NCBI GenBank assembly: GCA_023356605.1
Contig: JAKQYE010000005.1
Coordinates: 7,422 to 59,729, forward strand
Length of the DNA stretch: 52,308 nucleotides
Origin: Trichodesmium sp. MAG_R02
Lineage (GTDB): Bacteria; Cyanobacteriota; Cyanobacteriia; Cyanobacteriales; Microcoleaceae
Reading direction: 5' to 3'
Position numbers and translations under genes: made by a program. Shown here piece after piece: positions 18,358 to 28,733 of this stretch; position 1 is the stretch's first letter; every line of letters starts with the position of its first letter. The notes under the pieces are model-generated. The model was not told the DNA's origin, searched no databases, and saw nothing but the letters and a program-made list of their open reading frames with translations.

Positions 18358-19743
18358 ATGCGTAGACAAAATTCTTATATAGCATTAATCTTGGTTCTAG
18401 TTATCGCGTCAATTACAGTATTGAGTCGAATTCCAATTCGTTTAGGATTAGACCTTAGAGGTGGCTCACAACTCACTATTCAATTACAAACCTCTGAGGA
18501 AGTTCCCACTATTGACGAACGTGTAATGGAAGGAGTCCTAAAAATAGTTGAAAATAGGGTTAATGCTTTAGGTGTATCAGAATCAGTAGTCCAATCTCTA
18601 GGACAAGACCAAATTTTAGTTCAACTACCAGGAGTAAATGACCCTGAACAAGCAGAACGGGTTTTAGGAGGGACGGCTCAACTTGACTTTCGAGAACAGG
18701 TACAAAGCACTGAGCAGCAGTTAGGAATTGAATATCAAGTGCAAAGACAACTATTAGTAGAGCAAGAATTACTCAAAAATAGTGAAGACCAAGAAGCTAT
18801 AGAAAAAAATTTACAGTCTATCAAAACAACAAATCAAGCGATCGCCCAACTATTCAAAGAACCAACTATTAAAGGCCAAGACCTCAGGGATGCAATGGCC
18901 GAACCAGAGGCTCCAGGCTCTAATAACTGGAATGTAGTTTTGCGTTTCACTTCTGAAGGAGGACAAAAGTTCGCTGAACTAACCAAAAATTTAGCAGGAA
19001 CTGGACGTAGTATAGGTATTTTCCTAGATAATAAATTATTAAGCGCCCCTACAGTCAGTGTTGAATTTGCAGAGACTGGTATTACTGGTGGTAATGCAGT
19101 CATTCAAGGTAGATTTACCCCTGAACAAGCAAATGATCTAGCTGTACAACTACGGGGTGGCGCTTTACCTGTGTCTGTAGAAATAGTTGAAAATCGAACT
19201 GTTGGAGCAACTTTGGGCAGAGATAGTATTCAGCGTAGTGTCTACGCCGGAATAGGTGGTTTAATTCTGGTATTAATATTTATGGTTCTTTACTATAGAC
19301 TACCTGGCGTCATTGCTGACGTAGCCCTAGTTATTTATGCCCTATTTACCATTGCTAGTTTTTCCATCTTGGGGGTTACTTTAACATTGCCAGGAATTGC
19401 TGGTTTTATCCTGAGTATTGGTATGGCAGTAGACGCCAACGTTTTAATTTTTGAACGGACAAGGGAAGAGTTAAGAGCTGGCAAAACTTTATATCGTTCT
19501 GTAGAGTCTGGCTTTTACCGGGCTTTTTCTAGTATTCTAGATGGTAATGTCACAACTTTGATTGCTTGCGTAGCACTATTCTGGTTAGGAACTGGTTTAG
19601 TCAAGGGTTTCGCCCTAACTTTGGGAATTGGTGTAGCAATAAGTATGTTTACCGCCCTTACTTGTAGTCGAACTTTAATGTTTTGGACAATTGGATTTTC
19701 CCAATTCCGCAAACCAGAATTATTCTGTCCAGAACTAAAGTAA
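18358..19743 (+). CDS. secD: Protein translocase subunit SecD
   Basis: This 461-residue inner- or thylakoid-membrane RND-type protein works with SecF to drive late steps of Sec export using proton motive force. It has an N-terminal membrane helix (ALILVLVIASITVL), then the SecD signature IRLGLDLRGGSQLTIQL and a periplasmic P1 domain with LVQLPGVNDPEQAERVLGGTAQLDFR. Five C-terminal membrane segments include the conserved GIAGFILSIGMAVDANVLIFER. secF follows 140 bp downstream on the same strand, so the two are probably cotranscribed. Confidence 0.97.
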   Translation: MRRQNSYIALILVLVIASITVLSRIPIRLGLDLRGGSQLTIQLQTSEEVPTIDERVMEGVLKIVENRVNALGVSESVVQSLGQDQILVQLPGVNDPEQAERVLGGTAQLDFREQVQSTEQQLGIEYQVQRQLLVEQELLKNSEDQEAIEKNLQSIKTTNQAIAQLFKEPTIKGQDLRDAMAEPEAPGSNNWNVVLRFTSEGGQKFAELTKNLAGTGRSIGIFLDNKLLSAPTVSVEFAETGITGGNAVIQGRFTPEQANDLAVQLRGGALPVSVEIVENRTVGATLGRDSIQRSVYAGIGGLILVLIFMVLYYRLPGVIADVALVIYALFTIASFSILGVTLTLPGIAGFILSIGMAVDANVLIFERTREELRAGKTLYRSVESGFYRAFSSILDGNVTTLIACVALFWLGTGLVKGFALTLGIGVAISMFTALTCSRTLMFWTIGFSQFRKPELFCPELK

Positions 19744-19883
19744 CCTCAAATATTGCCCACTCATCTATAAAACTCACATGAATATCAATACAATTAATAT
19801 TTCACTGGTAGTTGTTGGAACCACCATGTCTCTTTTTCTCTCCCAGTTGAAGTAGGGGTCAAAGAAGCTATCAGGAGATTTTA

Positions 19884-20870
19884 ATGAAGATAAATATTAT
19901 TAAACAGCGATCGCTTTGGTGGACAATTTCAGGGTCTATTATACTTTGTGGTTTAATTGCTATGGCCATTTCTTGGACTCGGCCAGATATTAGTGCCCCC
20001 TTACGTCCAAGTTTAGATTTTGTTGGCGGTACTCGGTTACAACTAGAATTAGATTGCACTATACCCAATAACTGTAATCAACCTATCAAAGTTGCTGCTG
20101 TCAGAGAAATAATAAGCAAGGAAGGTTTCCCTAACAGTAAGATTCAAGTTGTAGGAGAAGAGAAAGAAGCTATTGACATACGCACAAAAACTTTAGATGT
20201 TGATACTCGAACTCAATTAATAACTGCTTTAAGTACAGAATTTGGTAAATTTGACCCAGGCTCTACTCAAATTGATACAGTTGGTCCTACTTTAGGAAGA
20301 CAAATTTTTACCTCTGGGCTTTCAGCGCTTCTGGTCGCCTTTTTAGGTATTACAATATATCTGACTTTTAGGTTTCAGTTTGACTATGCTGTATTTGCTT
20401 TTGTTGCCTTATTCCACGACATATTAGTTACGGTTGGCATTTTCTCAATTCTTGGTTTGGTCGCTGGTGTGGAAGTAGATAGTTTATTTTTGGTTGCTCT
20501 ATTAACTATTATTGGATTTTCTGTTAATGATACAGTAGTAATTTACGACCGAGTTCGGGAAGTAATTAAGCGCTATCCAGGTAAACCAATTGATCAAATA
20601 GTTGATGATGCCGTCAATCAAACTTTAACACGGTCAATTAATACGACTGTAACTACTTTATTACCCTTAGTTGGTATTCTTATATTCGGTGGAGAAACTT
20701 TAAAATATTTGGCTTTGGCTTTAATTATTGGTTTTGTGGCAGGTTCTTACTCTAGTATATTTATTGCTAGTACGCTTTTAGCTTGGTGGCGTGAGCGTAT
20801 TGGGGAATTTATCCCCAACCCCTTAGAAGAAAATTCACAGTTAATAGAAGGTCAAAAAGATACTGTTTAA
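19884..20870 (+). CDS. secF: Protein translocase subunit SecF
   Basis: This 328-residue partner of SecD has an N-terminal membrane helix, the [16 protein letters not shown] motif, a small periplasmic domain and five membrane segments. It carries the SecF hallmark [21 protein letters not shown] lies 6 bp before ATG 19884. The frame is intact and the length usual. Confidence 0.97.
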   Translation: MKINIIKQRSLWWTISGSIILCGLIAMAISWTRPDISAPLRPSLDFVGGTRLQLELDCTIPNNCNQPIKVAAVREIISKEGFPNSKIQVVGEEKEAIDIRTKTLDVDTRTQLITALSTEFGKFDPGSTQIDTVGPTLGRQIFTSGLSALLVAFLGITIYLTFRFQFDYAVFAFVALFHDILVTVGIFSILGLVAGVEVDSLFLVALLTIIGFSVNDTVVIYDRVREVIKRYPGKPIDQIVDDAVNQTLTRSINTTVTTLLPLVGILIFGGETLKYLALALIIGFVAGSYSSIFIASTLLAWWRERIGEFIPNPLEENSQLIEGQKDTV

Positions 20871-20892
20871 ACATAAATACAACTAAAGAACT

Positions 20893-20924
20893 CAAGCTCT
20901 GATAGAAGTTTTAATTAGGGCTTG
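20893..20924 (+). terminator. Possible terminator after secF
   Basis: CAAGCTCT and AGGGCTTG form an 8 bp stem with one G-U pair, 22 bp after the secF stop, and a short T-rich stretch follows. The rest of 20871-21234 shows no gene. Confidence 0.45.
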
Positions 20925-21234
20925 TTGATTAATTATAGAAGTATTGGCATATATAAGGTTAATGCTTTATTTTTAGTGACTTTAACTGATATTAGAAATT
21001 GGTTTACTCATAGCTGTCAGTTGTACCTCACCATCCTCATGCATTGCTGTAAGTCTATATTCTAAGGTCTAAGGGCCTTTGGCTTATAATGACGATAGGA
21101 GTTATATTACTCCGAGGCCAACGGATTTGATCTTAATAATTCCCACGAAGTTTTTCATGGTACACTACGAAGATTTTTAGGCTCTATTTCTTCTACAATA
21201 AAATACAAGTTAAATTTAGCAATGATAATTATAT

Positions 21235-21558
21235 ATGGCTACCAGATTAATTGAACTAGAAAATGGTATTTTGGTTGAGGCGGAAGTCTCAGAGGATGAA
21301 GCAGAAGCTACTTCTACTAATTTTATTAAAGGAGTTAAATCTGCTTTTGCTCAGGTTAAACCTATATTAATTAGTATTAGTCGTCCTATTGCTGAAGCTT
21401 GGCAAGAAATCAATAAAGATATGGAAATTGAACAAGCTGAGGTAGAAGTAGGTTTGAATTTTGAGGGGCAGGGTAATATCTATATTACTAAAGGAAAGGG
21501 GGGTACGAATTTAAAAATTAAGTTAGTTTTGAAACCTAAAAAGTTAGAAAATGAGTAA
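21235..21558 (+). CDS. Trypsin-co-occurring domain (Trypco1/CU044_2847-like) protein
   Basis: This small acidic 107-residue protein has no signal peptide or membrane segment. The N-terminal part MATRLIELENGILVEAEV, a central helix, and EQAEVEVGLNFEGQGNI with a basic C-terminal strand fit the Trypco1 (CU044_2847) family. Those proteins are named for lying beside trypsin-like proteases in predicted bacterial conflict or signalling operons. Its last 8 bases overlap the ATG of just such a protease, so the two are translationally coupled. Its function is unknown; a regulator or substrate of the protease is a reasonable inference. Confidence 0.8.
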   Translation: MATRLIELENGILVEAEVSEDEAEATSTNFIKGVKSAFAQVKPILISISRPIAEAWQEINKDMEIEQAEVEVGLNFEGQGNIYITKGKGGTNLKIKLVLKPKKLENE

Positions 21559-23857
21559 CTTAGAAGATTCTATTTTTTTAATCAGAAGTGCAAAAAAAGC
21601 AAATGTTATTGGTACTGGATTTATATTTCATAAACAACAGAATTATACTTATCTGCTTACTTGTGCTCATGTTATTCAGGATGTGGGTGGAGAAGAAAAT
21701 ATAAGGGTGAATAAGCTTCCAGCGGAAGTTATAAAAATAGGAGATGTTCAAGGTTTTGATGTAGCTATTTTAAAAATCAATACAACTTTTTCAGCTTCAT
21801 CCTTGAACTTAAGGATTTTAGATGGAAAGGAAGGAAAAAAATTAGAAGTTAAAATTCCTGGCTATTATCTTTTTGGACAAAATAACGCGTTTCGTCATCA
21901 AACAATAAGAGGAAAAATGATAGTTGAGGTTGATGGACACAAAGCTATACAAATAATAGAGAATGTAACAGAAAAAGTTGCAGTTGGAAAGTTAGAGATA
22001 AAAAAAGGAATGCTTCGTTCAGGTTATAGTGGTGCCCCCGTTATTGATATTAATACAGAATCAGTTGTGGGTCTAGTTACTCATAAAATTGATGTTGATG
22101 GAAAAGGAAAGTCTGGTGTAGCGATATCAATAGAAGCTTTAGAACAAATTTGGCCTGAAATGCCTGCTAGTATTTCTCGGAAAATTACACGAGAATCACC
22201 AAAGAATCCTATTGATTCAACTGATGGAAATAAAATACCAAAGTGGTGGCTTACACATTTTTTGCCTTACTGTCTTTTTTTCGTTTTTCTATTAGTAATA
22301 TATCAGAAACTATTAGACATATTTGATAGAATTGATAGAAATCAACCTCATATGTCTCAAAAGAATTCTGAAAATAATCCTAAAATTCAAAGTATTTCTG
22401 ATCTTTGTCCTATTGAATATCAATTCTTAACTTGTGGTGAAGAAAAGCAAAGTATTACTATTATTAATTTTCCTAGAAATAATCCATCTTCACCAAAAGA
22501 AAGTTCTGGGAGATCTGAATTAACTAAAAAGAATTATAAACAAGCTGTTAAATATTTAACAGAAGCATGGGGAGGAGAGGGAAAAGATAAAGATCCTTCT
22601 CTTTTAATTGCTATGAATAATGCCAAAATTATGCAAGAGCTTCAACAAAAATCCTTAGGTATAAACCAGGTCCATGCAATCAGTGTTGCTATTCCTTTTA
22701 GTAGAACCCCAGAATATATAAGTGAGAATATACTTAGAGGGGTAGCTTGGAAACAAGAGGAGTTTAATAACGAGTTTAATAATAATAATGAAGATTGGAA
22801 ATTATTAGTGTTAATGGCTGATGATTCTAACGACGGGGAAGAAGCTCAAAAAATAGCTGACGAAATAGGAAGGTACAATTCTACTTTAGATAATCCTATT
22901 TTAGGATTTATAGGTCATTATTCTTCCAGAGCTACAATCAATGTAATTAATAAATATCATAAACTTAAAATAAATCAAATTACACCAAGTGCTACCTCTA
23001 CTAGAGAAAGCCTAAAGTATATTTTTGAAGATAATTTTAGAAATCAAAATTTGTCGAATCCTAAACTGGATTTTTCATTTTTCTTTAGAACTGTTGGAAC
23101 AACAAAAGAAGCGATGGATGCAGTTAGAAAGTACATTGATAATGAGAATATAGAAAATGTAATTATTTTTAGGGATAGTACCGATGCTTTTGCTCTTTCT
23201 TCATATTCTGAAGCAAAAAAACAACTTTTAAAAACGGGACAGAAAAGAAAGATTGATGAGGTTGAATTACATGGAGCAAGGCCATCAGATTTGAGAAAAG
23301 AACTTAAAAAATACAAAAATGATCCCTTACATAATGAGAAGAATACAGTTATTTTTTTATTTATGGGTGCATACACTGAATCCCAAATAGGTCAAGTTCA
23401 AGCAATTATTGAAGAAAATAAAGGGGATTTTTTGCTGATTGGTAATAATCCTGTGTATACTCCAGATTTTTTGAAAAAATTCAACGACAAGTCAGTACTG
23501 AAGAACATAATAATTAGAAGATTTTGGGTACCCTCTGAGTCAGATCAAAACATTAAAAATTTTCAGAGTTTTTGGGATACAAAGGATTATTTAATCACGC
23601 GCATTGGTACATCTTATGATGCGACTGAAATGTTCATTCAAGCAATTTCTAAAAAACGTCAAAGCGAAGGAACTCCTACACCAGAAGAAATCAATAATGC
23701 TCTATTAAATACTGATTTTATAGGGATGACAGGAAAAGTTAAAATCATTAAACATGGGCCAAATAAAGGCGATCGCCAAGGTGCTAATTTTTATTTAATT
23801 AAACCATATTGCGAGGAAAATGGTGAATGTAGATGGATGAGGTTAAACCCATATTAG
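21551..23857 (+). CDS. Trypsin-like protease fused through one TM helix to a periplasmic ligand-binding domain
   Basis: This is a 768-residue, three-part protein. Residues 1-205 form a trypsin-like domain with an apparent catalytic triad: His40 (LLTCAHVI), Asp70 (GFDVAILKI) and Ser160 (SGYSGAPV). It has no signal peptide. One membrane helix lies at about 233-256 (HFLPYCLFFVFLLVIYQKLL). Residues 360-760 resemble type I periplasmic-binding proteins of the branched-chain amino acid receptor type (ISVAIPFSRTPEYISENILRG, ILGFIGHYSSRATINVI, ITPSATSTRESL, FLLIGNNPVYTPDFL, GTSYDATEMF). The topology suggests a cytoplasmic protease with an external sensor. It starts inside the Trypco1 gene with an 8 bp overlap. 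The domain assignments are by eye. Confidence 0.8.
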   Translation: MSNLEDSIFLIRSAKKANVIGTGFIFHKQQNYTYLLTCAHVIQDVGGEENIRVNKLPAEVIKIGDVQGFDVAILKINTTFSASSLNLRILDGKEGKKLEVKIPGYYLFGQNNAFRHQTIRGKMIVEVDGHKAIQIIENVTEKVAVGKLEIKKGMLRSGYSGAPVIDINTESVVGLVTHKIDVDGKGKSGVAISIEALEQIWPEMPASISRKITRESPKNPIDSTDGNKIPKWWLTHFLPYCLFFVFLLVIYQKLLDIFDRIDRNQPHMSQKNSENNPKIQSISDLCPIEYQFLTCGEEKQSITIINFPRNNPSSPKESSGRSELTKKNYKQAVKYLTEAWGGEGKDKDPSLLIAMNNAKIMQELQQKSLGINQVHAISVAIPFSRTPEYISENILRGVAWKQEEFNNEFNNNNEDWKLLVLMADDSNDGEEAQKIADEIGRYNSTLDNPILGFIGHYSSRATINVINKYHKLKINQITPSATSTRESLKYIFEDNFRNQNLSNPKLDFSFFFRTVGTTKEAMDAVRKYIDNENIENVIIFRDSTDAFALSSYSEAKKQLLKTGQKRKIDEVELHGARPSDLRKELKKYKNDPLHNEKNTVIFLFMGAYTESQIGQVQAIIEENKGDFLLIGNNPVYTPDFLKKFNDKSVLKNIIIRRFWVPSESDQNIKNFQSFWDTKDYLITRIGTSYDATEMFIQAISKKRQSEGTPTPEEINNALLNTDFIGMTGKVKIIKHGPNKGDRQGANFYLIKPYCEENGECRWMRLNPY

Positions 23858-24051
23858 GAAGAAAATTAGGGCTAAAAGAGGACGTCATGACAGATCCTGG
23901 AACAAGGATGTGAAAACCCCTATCTATAAAGAATATTAAGTCTATAAATTAGCTCTTATACCTTTAGTAAAAAAAATTAGACTAACATCAAATCTGCTTG
24001 CTTTGAAGTATTATTATAAACTGGATTTATAATAAGAAGTAGATGTTAGTA

Positions 24052-24193
24052 TATAGTAATCCTGTTTTATTAGGGTCCAAAATATTATCGCTTTTTGAGA
24101 TAGGGTTTTGGGGCAATAATTAATGAATGCTCAAGAGTTTCGGAGTTGATTTTGAGTTGTTAAATTGTCACAACCTAAATAAGATTGCTATAG
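24052..24193. repeat. TATAGCAATCC-family dispersed repeat, copy 2
   Basis: The element starts TATAGTAATCCTG and ends GTCACAACCTAAATAAGATTGCTATAG. It is more diverged internally than the other copies. It is the only recognisable item in the 680 bp between the protease (ends 23857) and the small membrane protein. Confidence 0.65.
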
Positions 24194-24537
24194 TAGATCA
24201 TTTAATACTTTCCCCGGAATAATATACTTTTTTTCATACCCATAGTACCGGATTTGATATAGCTTCTATTCTTACATAGAAAAAATTCGATACTCCTGTA
24301 AACATAGCAATAAAATTAGGGTAAAGCGATATAGTTGCCATGGTTGCTCTGTCTTTAATCTCCCCCAATGAAATGCTTCATTATAATAATGGATAAGATC
24401 TGCACCTACCAAATAATTTTCTAATTTTTTAGAAAAGGATAAATTTTTCCTGACAATAGGGATAATTCTTTAAAGTAAAGTATTATTTAAATTTTTTATA
24501 TGGGCAGTTAAACCAGTTTCTTTTCTCACTTATATCT

Positions 24538-24936
24538 ATGCCTAGAATAATATGTAAAGATGAGTCAGTTTTACCAGTTCAAGTACAGAGACTTTACAGA
24601 TTAAAAATCTATTGTAGATGGCTAATAGCTGTGTTTCTCTGGATCAGTATTGGTTCTGTAAGTATATGGAGTTTACGCAGGGAAATTCATTTATGGGTAG
24701 AGCATTTTACCTGGGTTTCTGTACGTTACGCTCTGGCTTATAATAGGCTATCTTCTCTTGGTCTAGGTTTGTGTCTTGGTACTACGACTGCTATTTTAGT
24801 TTGGCAAAGTAGAAACATTCTTTGGGGTATATCTCCAGAAGAACAAAAGCGCTTAGAAGAACAAGTACGTCAGATTAAACATCAAGGACCAACTCATATT
24901 CTATGGAAATGGGTAGTTCAAGATAATTCAAATTGA
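24538..24936 (+). CDS. Small membrane protein of unknown function
   Basis: This is a 132-residue protein with two predicted membrane helices (about 28-46, WLIAVFLWISIGSVSIWSL, and about 70-90, LGLGLCLGTTTAILVWQS). A charged cytoplasmic-looking tail follows (SPEEQKRLEEQVRQIKHQ). I recognise no family beyond a general impression of conserved cyanobacterial hypothetical proteins. It stands alone, with gaps of 600-700 bp on both sides. The compact ORF, plausible start and coherent helices make it a likely real gene. Confidence 0.65.
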   Translation: MPRIICKDESVLPVQVQRLYRLKIYCRWLIAVFLWISIGSVSIWSLRREIHLWVEHFTWVSVRYALAYNRLSSLGLGLCLGTTTAILVWQSRNILWGISPEEQKRLEEQVRQIKHQGPTHILWKWVVQDNSN

Positions 24937-25565
24937 AGGAGTTTTAGAACTTATGTCACACATTTTTTATTTCTACTGACATTTTTCTTTAGATTTAGTA
25001 ACTATATGCTTTTATATTCAATCAGCTAAACCCTATGTAATACCAACCAAAATTAGGCAACTGCTAGTTAACTTTTTTTATCGCATAATATTGCTAGAGT
25101 TTAGAGTAAATATGCCCAAAGATCGAATACTAACTTAGCAAGAACAGTCCCTGGGAATCTCTACAACCAAAACCTTTTTTGCTAGAAGCATTATAGCTAT
25201 TTGTCAATCAATCATTTTGAGTTAGGGTTATAAGACTATTATGCAATAATAAATTTTTTGATTGCCCAGAACATTTCAATTGGATCTATTGCTGTTTAAT
25301 TATCTGTTTCAAGTGTTATAGGGAATAGGGTTCATATCAAACCAAAATTAACAAGGTATGGAACCAGAATTATGAGCAATTCATATTACATAACTGCCAA
25401 AAAATCCTTAACTAAGACCTACTATAAGGGTTTCTCAAGTAACTGAAGTACATTGTTTTTATTTTTCTATTCCCACAGAACCATAATTACTATCCTGATT
25501 GCCTACTTCCTCAAACAATAGTACAATCTTGAGTTATTAGTTATTAACAAAAACTAAATAATATT
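24937..25565. other. Gene-free stretch, nothing recognised
   Basis: These 629 bp are AT-rich with stops in all frames. I see no repeat family member, RNA gene or clear regulatory site. Confidence 0.4.
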
Positions 25566-26339
25566 ATGCAACTTTTGATAAAAAAAACACAAATATCGCC
25601 CAATAAAAAGTTACTTTACCAAAATTTAAAGCCATATAATTTTCTACTTATTCATCTCATAAAACAAGTGCTTTTGAATAAGAGATACAATCCTCACAGT
25701 GGTAGAGTTAAAAATTTTTTTGTTTTTTTAATCTTTATATTCTTAATATATATAACTGTGTTAGCTCCTTTAATTAAAACAGGGGTTAAAATAGTAGGTA
25801 AAGCAGTTCAGAAAATAGTCATTGTGCAGGAGTGGGTACAAGATAATTTCCCCAAAATTAGTCCTTTGCTGACCCAATATTATGGTAAATCAGATAAATT
25901 TCTTCCTTATGTAATTCATACTCCCTATTTTATTGATGAAACTCCTCCAGGAGCTTATGATTTTACCCTAGAGCTAAATGGTCAATTAAAAGTTCCTATT
26001 CCAGCACCTTGCAAAGGAACTATTCGCAGAACTAGATTTCAAGGCCGAAATGGCAGTTTTAAAACAGCCCAAGGTGCGGGTCAGATAGTTGAACTTATAT
26101 GTGATGGGACTAATTATTATTGGTTAATGGGCCATTTGTTACAAGGTTCACCACCAAGAAAAGGAACAAAAATTAATAAAGGACAACCAATTGGTATCCA
26201 AGGTCTTACAGGAAGAACCTCTGGTTATCATGTCCATGCTCAGATTCATGATCATAATGGACAGAGAATTACGAACAGAAAAATAACCCGTCCTCTTGTT
26301 GAGAATTACATTAAATTTTTGAGGAAAGGTTCTTATTAA
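25566..26339 (+). CDS. Membrane-anchored M23/LytM-like peptidase
   Basis: This 257-residue protein has a basic N-terminus, one membrane helix (about 50-72, FFVFLIFIFLIYITVLAP) and a C-terminal LytM-like domain. GAYDFTLELNG, PAPCKGTIRRTRFQG, WLMGHLLQGSPPRKGTKINKGQPIGIQG and TSGYHVHAQIHDH follow the usual order, including the HxH pair and the turn before it. Such enzymes cut or remodel peptidoglycan outside the membrane. The first zinc ligand pattern (HxxxD) is not clear: only the Asp of GAYDF is obvious. It may be a degenerate or regulatory LytM domain. Confidence 0.75.
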   Translation: MQLLIKKTQISPNKKLLYQNLKPYNFLLIHLIKQVLLNKRYNPHSGRVKNFFVFLIFIFLIYITVLAPLIKTGVKIVGKAVQKIVIVQEWVQDNFPKISPLLTQYYGKSDKFLPYVIHTPYFIDETPPGAYDFTLELNGQLKVPIPAPCKGTIRRTRFQGRNGSFKTAQGAGQIVELICDGTNYYWLMGHLLQGSPPRKGTKINKGQPIGIQGLTGRTSGYHVHAQIHDHNGQRITNRKITRPLVENYIKFLRKGSY

Positions 26340-28729
26340 AAAGAAATACTAAAAAAAAAAGATGAGAAAGTTTCTCTCCAATTAATAAATCTTAACAACT
26401 ATACAACTCATAGATATCTTGCAACATTGACAATTGACAGGGGGTCAATTACCCATATTTGGCAGTTAGTAATATCCATAATATATATGATTAGTCTGGC
26501 TTCTACTCATTACTTACAGTCATTATTTTTGTATTGTCCAGCTTTAATATTCTATCTTTTGTTGACACACACTTGCTGTTAAATTTCTGTTATGACAGCT
26601 TAACATCAAAAACTTAATTTCTCTTAACGTAATATTTAGTTCCAATTGCTAGAATTTGAGATAGCTTACATATAGTGAAAAGTATTAACTACAGTAAGAT
26701 AAGTAGATTTATCATCATCTACTAAAGGTAGAAAAGTTCGATGTGTTGCTTGCCCTCAGATGATTTGGGCTGATGTACGGTTTCGACTTAACAACAGGAG
26801 TGATCAAAACTGCACTATACTATATGAAGGATCTAGTATTAACTTTACCCACTTATTTTCGTAATGAGTGTCAAAATTTTATTACAGCACTTAAGACTAA
26901 TCAAGGATTAACAGCAAACTGTAAAAATAAGATGAAGATGATTAATTAATACATACTGATGAGTCGAAAATGCAGAAAGCAAAAATCCTAAGGATTAATG
27001 TGTAAGAACTATAATACACCATCAAGAATGATAATGTTGGGATCATGTAAGTGGCGTTTGACAAAATAATCTGTTAAACTAGTAACGATAAAGTAATTAA
27101 GAGTTGGCTTCAATTAAGTTAGCATCTAATTAATAACTATAACTAGTGTTGTATTGTCAACAGTATTATAGTGAAGGAAAAATTTTACCTTGATCAGAAA
27201 AATAGAATCAGCTTCCAATGGTTACATCCAAGGGGAAAACTAAATTTGTAAGTATTTAGCTATCAACTCTTACTAATAAGGCTATTCCGTTAAGGACAGT
27301 GTTTAAATAAATATAAAATTTCCAGGGAAGAGAGCCGACTTTTGTAGTAAAGTTTGATTATATCTCAAATTAATAGGGCTTTGCTATCGTACACTAAAAG
27401 CAGCTAATAGTTGACGTCTAAATACTTACCTAAATTAATAAAATCAATAAAAAGTATCACAGTTGTGACATATAGACTAACAGAATATAATAATATAGGA
27501 ATAAATAGAAGTATTCAATAAGGGGGTAGAAGAAAGTTCAAGTACAAACTAAAATATGTATTACTTCGTTTCTTAGGTAAAGGATTTATAGCTAGGGTAT
27601 GATTTTTGAGGTTTTAGGTATTTTCTTAAGTTAGTAGTATGTGTGGCAACATCACCAGACATAAATAAGTAATTACACCTCTCCAGAAAAGATTCTCTGA
27701 CCCTTATGCTTAAGTTCCAAAATCAGTACTTTTGGATACGTCTATTGCGTATTAAACTTTCTTATAGTTTGACAATAACTGAAGAAAGAATGTTTTGATA
27801 GTATCAAACATAGATCCCTGGCAAATCCCCAGCTAGTATTTATAATTAGGTGAGGATCAAAGGCAGAAATACTAAGTACAATGTACACCCTTCATATCCG
27901 AATACTTGTAATTCAGTCGAGTTGGTGCTCGATTAATCAGTTCTTTTATTTAATTATCTGTGTTATTTTTTTGTTCAGATGAAGCTTAGAGCTAAAGATG
28001 CACTTCATAAGAAGTAAACACGAAAATCTCAGTAACTAATTGTGACACCTGATATGAGTTTTATGAAATAGTTCCAATTTTATTCAGATGAAGAGTGGCT
28101 GTTGATGTAGCTTAAGTCATCAGTAGAATAGGCGAAATGTAAACTTAAAACAAGCGAGGGATTAATATAGTTAAAAGTTTTAAAGCAATACTTGCTTTTC
28201 TACTTGTTAAATCACAAGATTTTACAGAAAAGCCTGAATTGAAAACTTAGTATATTTTAGAGCAGGGATAAGAAAACTACTCGTCGCTGAGGCTGGAACA
28301 AGCTATGTAAAAAAGAAACAGTATGTAGGTTATTCCTCTGACAAGAGTAACAATAAATAAGTTTAGTTGAGGTACTTGAAATGTAGGATATGATACTGGC
28401 ATGACCACTAACTAGCCAGAAATTTAGAACTCTGAAGGCTGGGAAAAAAGAAGATTATAAGCACTTTTGAGAATAGTGAGGCACAATTTGAAACCAATCC
28501 TGTTACTATGGATCGTAGAACTTTGTACCTCATCAATTGTAAAACTGCTGTAATTAAAGTAAGCCTTACATTAGTAGATATTATTCGTAAAGATTCTAGT
28601 GTAAATCCCAGTTTCTAGGAAAAACATAAACCATATAGGTTTGGTCACTAGCTATACTGTCTTAAGATAGACAGAAAACTTCTGTAAAAGTAATTTATTC
28701 TTCAACTTAAGGAGCATGAGGAACGCGAC
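26340..28729. other. 2.4 kb gene-free region upstream of sigA
   Basis: No ORF, repeat family copy or structured RNA could be identified. The sequence is uniform, AT-rich and full of stops on both strands. A GGGCTGATG-GGTTTCGAC string at 26768-26788 resembles a tmRNA 5' end, but no tag or 3' end follows. It could supply a long leader and several promoters for sigA, or be decayed DNA. Confidence 0.4.
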
Positions 28730-28733
28730 ATGA
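28709..28733 (+). promoter_or_regulatory. sigA ribosome-binding region with an overlapping five-codon ORF
   Basis: AAGGAG (28709-28714) lies 15 bp before the sigA ATG. Between them an ATG at 28716 opens Met-Arg-Asn-Ala-Thr, and its TGA (28731-28733) overlaps the sigA start as ATGA. The spacing from AAGGAG to the mini-ORF ATG is only one base, so its translation is doubtful. Confidence 0.4.

Noticed and set aside
26768-26800. tmRNA-like 5' string (GGGCTGATG, GGTTTCGAC)
   Set aside because: No tag reading frame, no pseudoknot-like sequence and no matching 3' tRNA-like end within the next several hundred bases.
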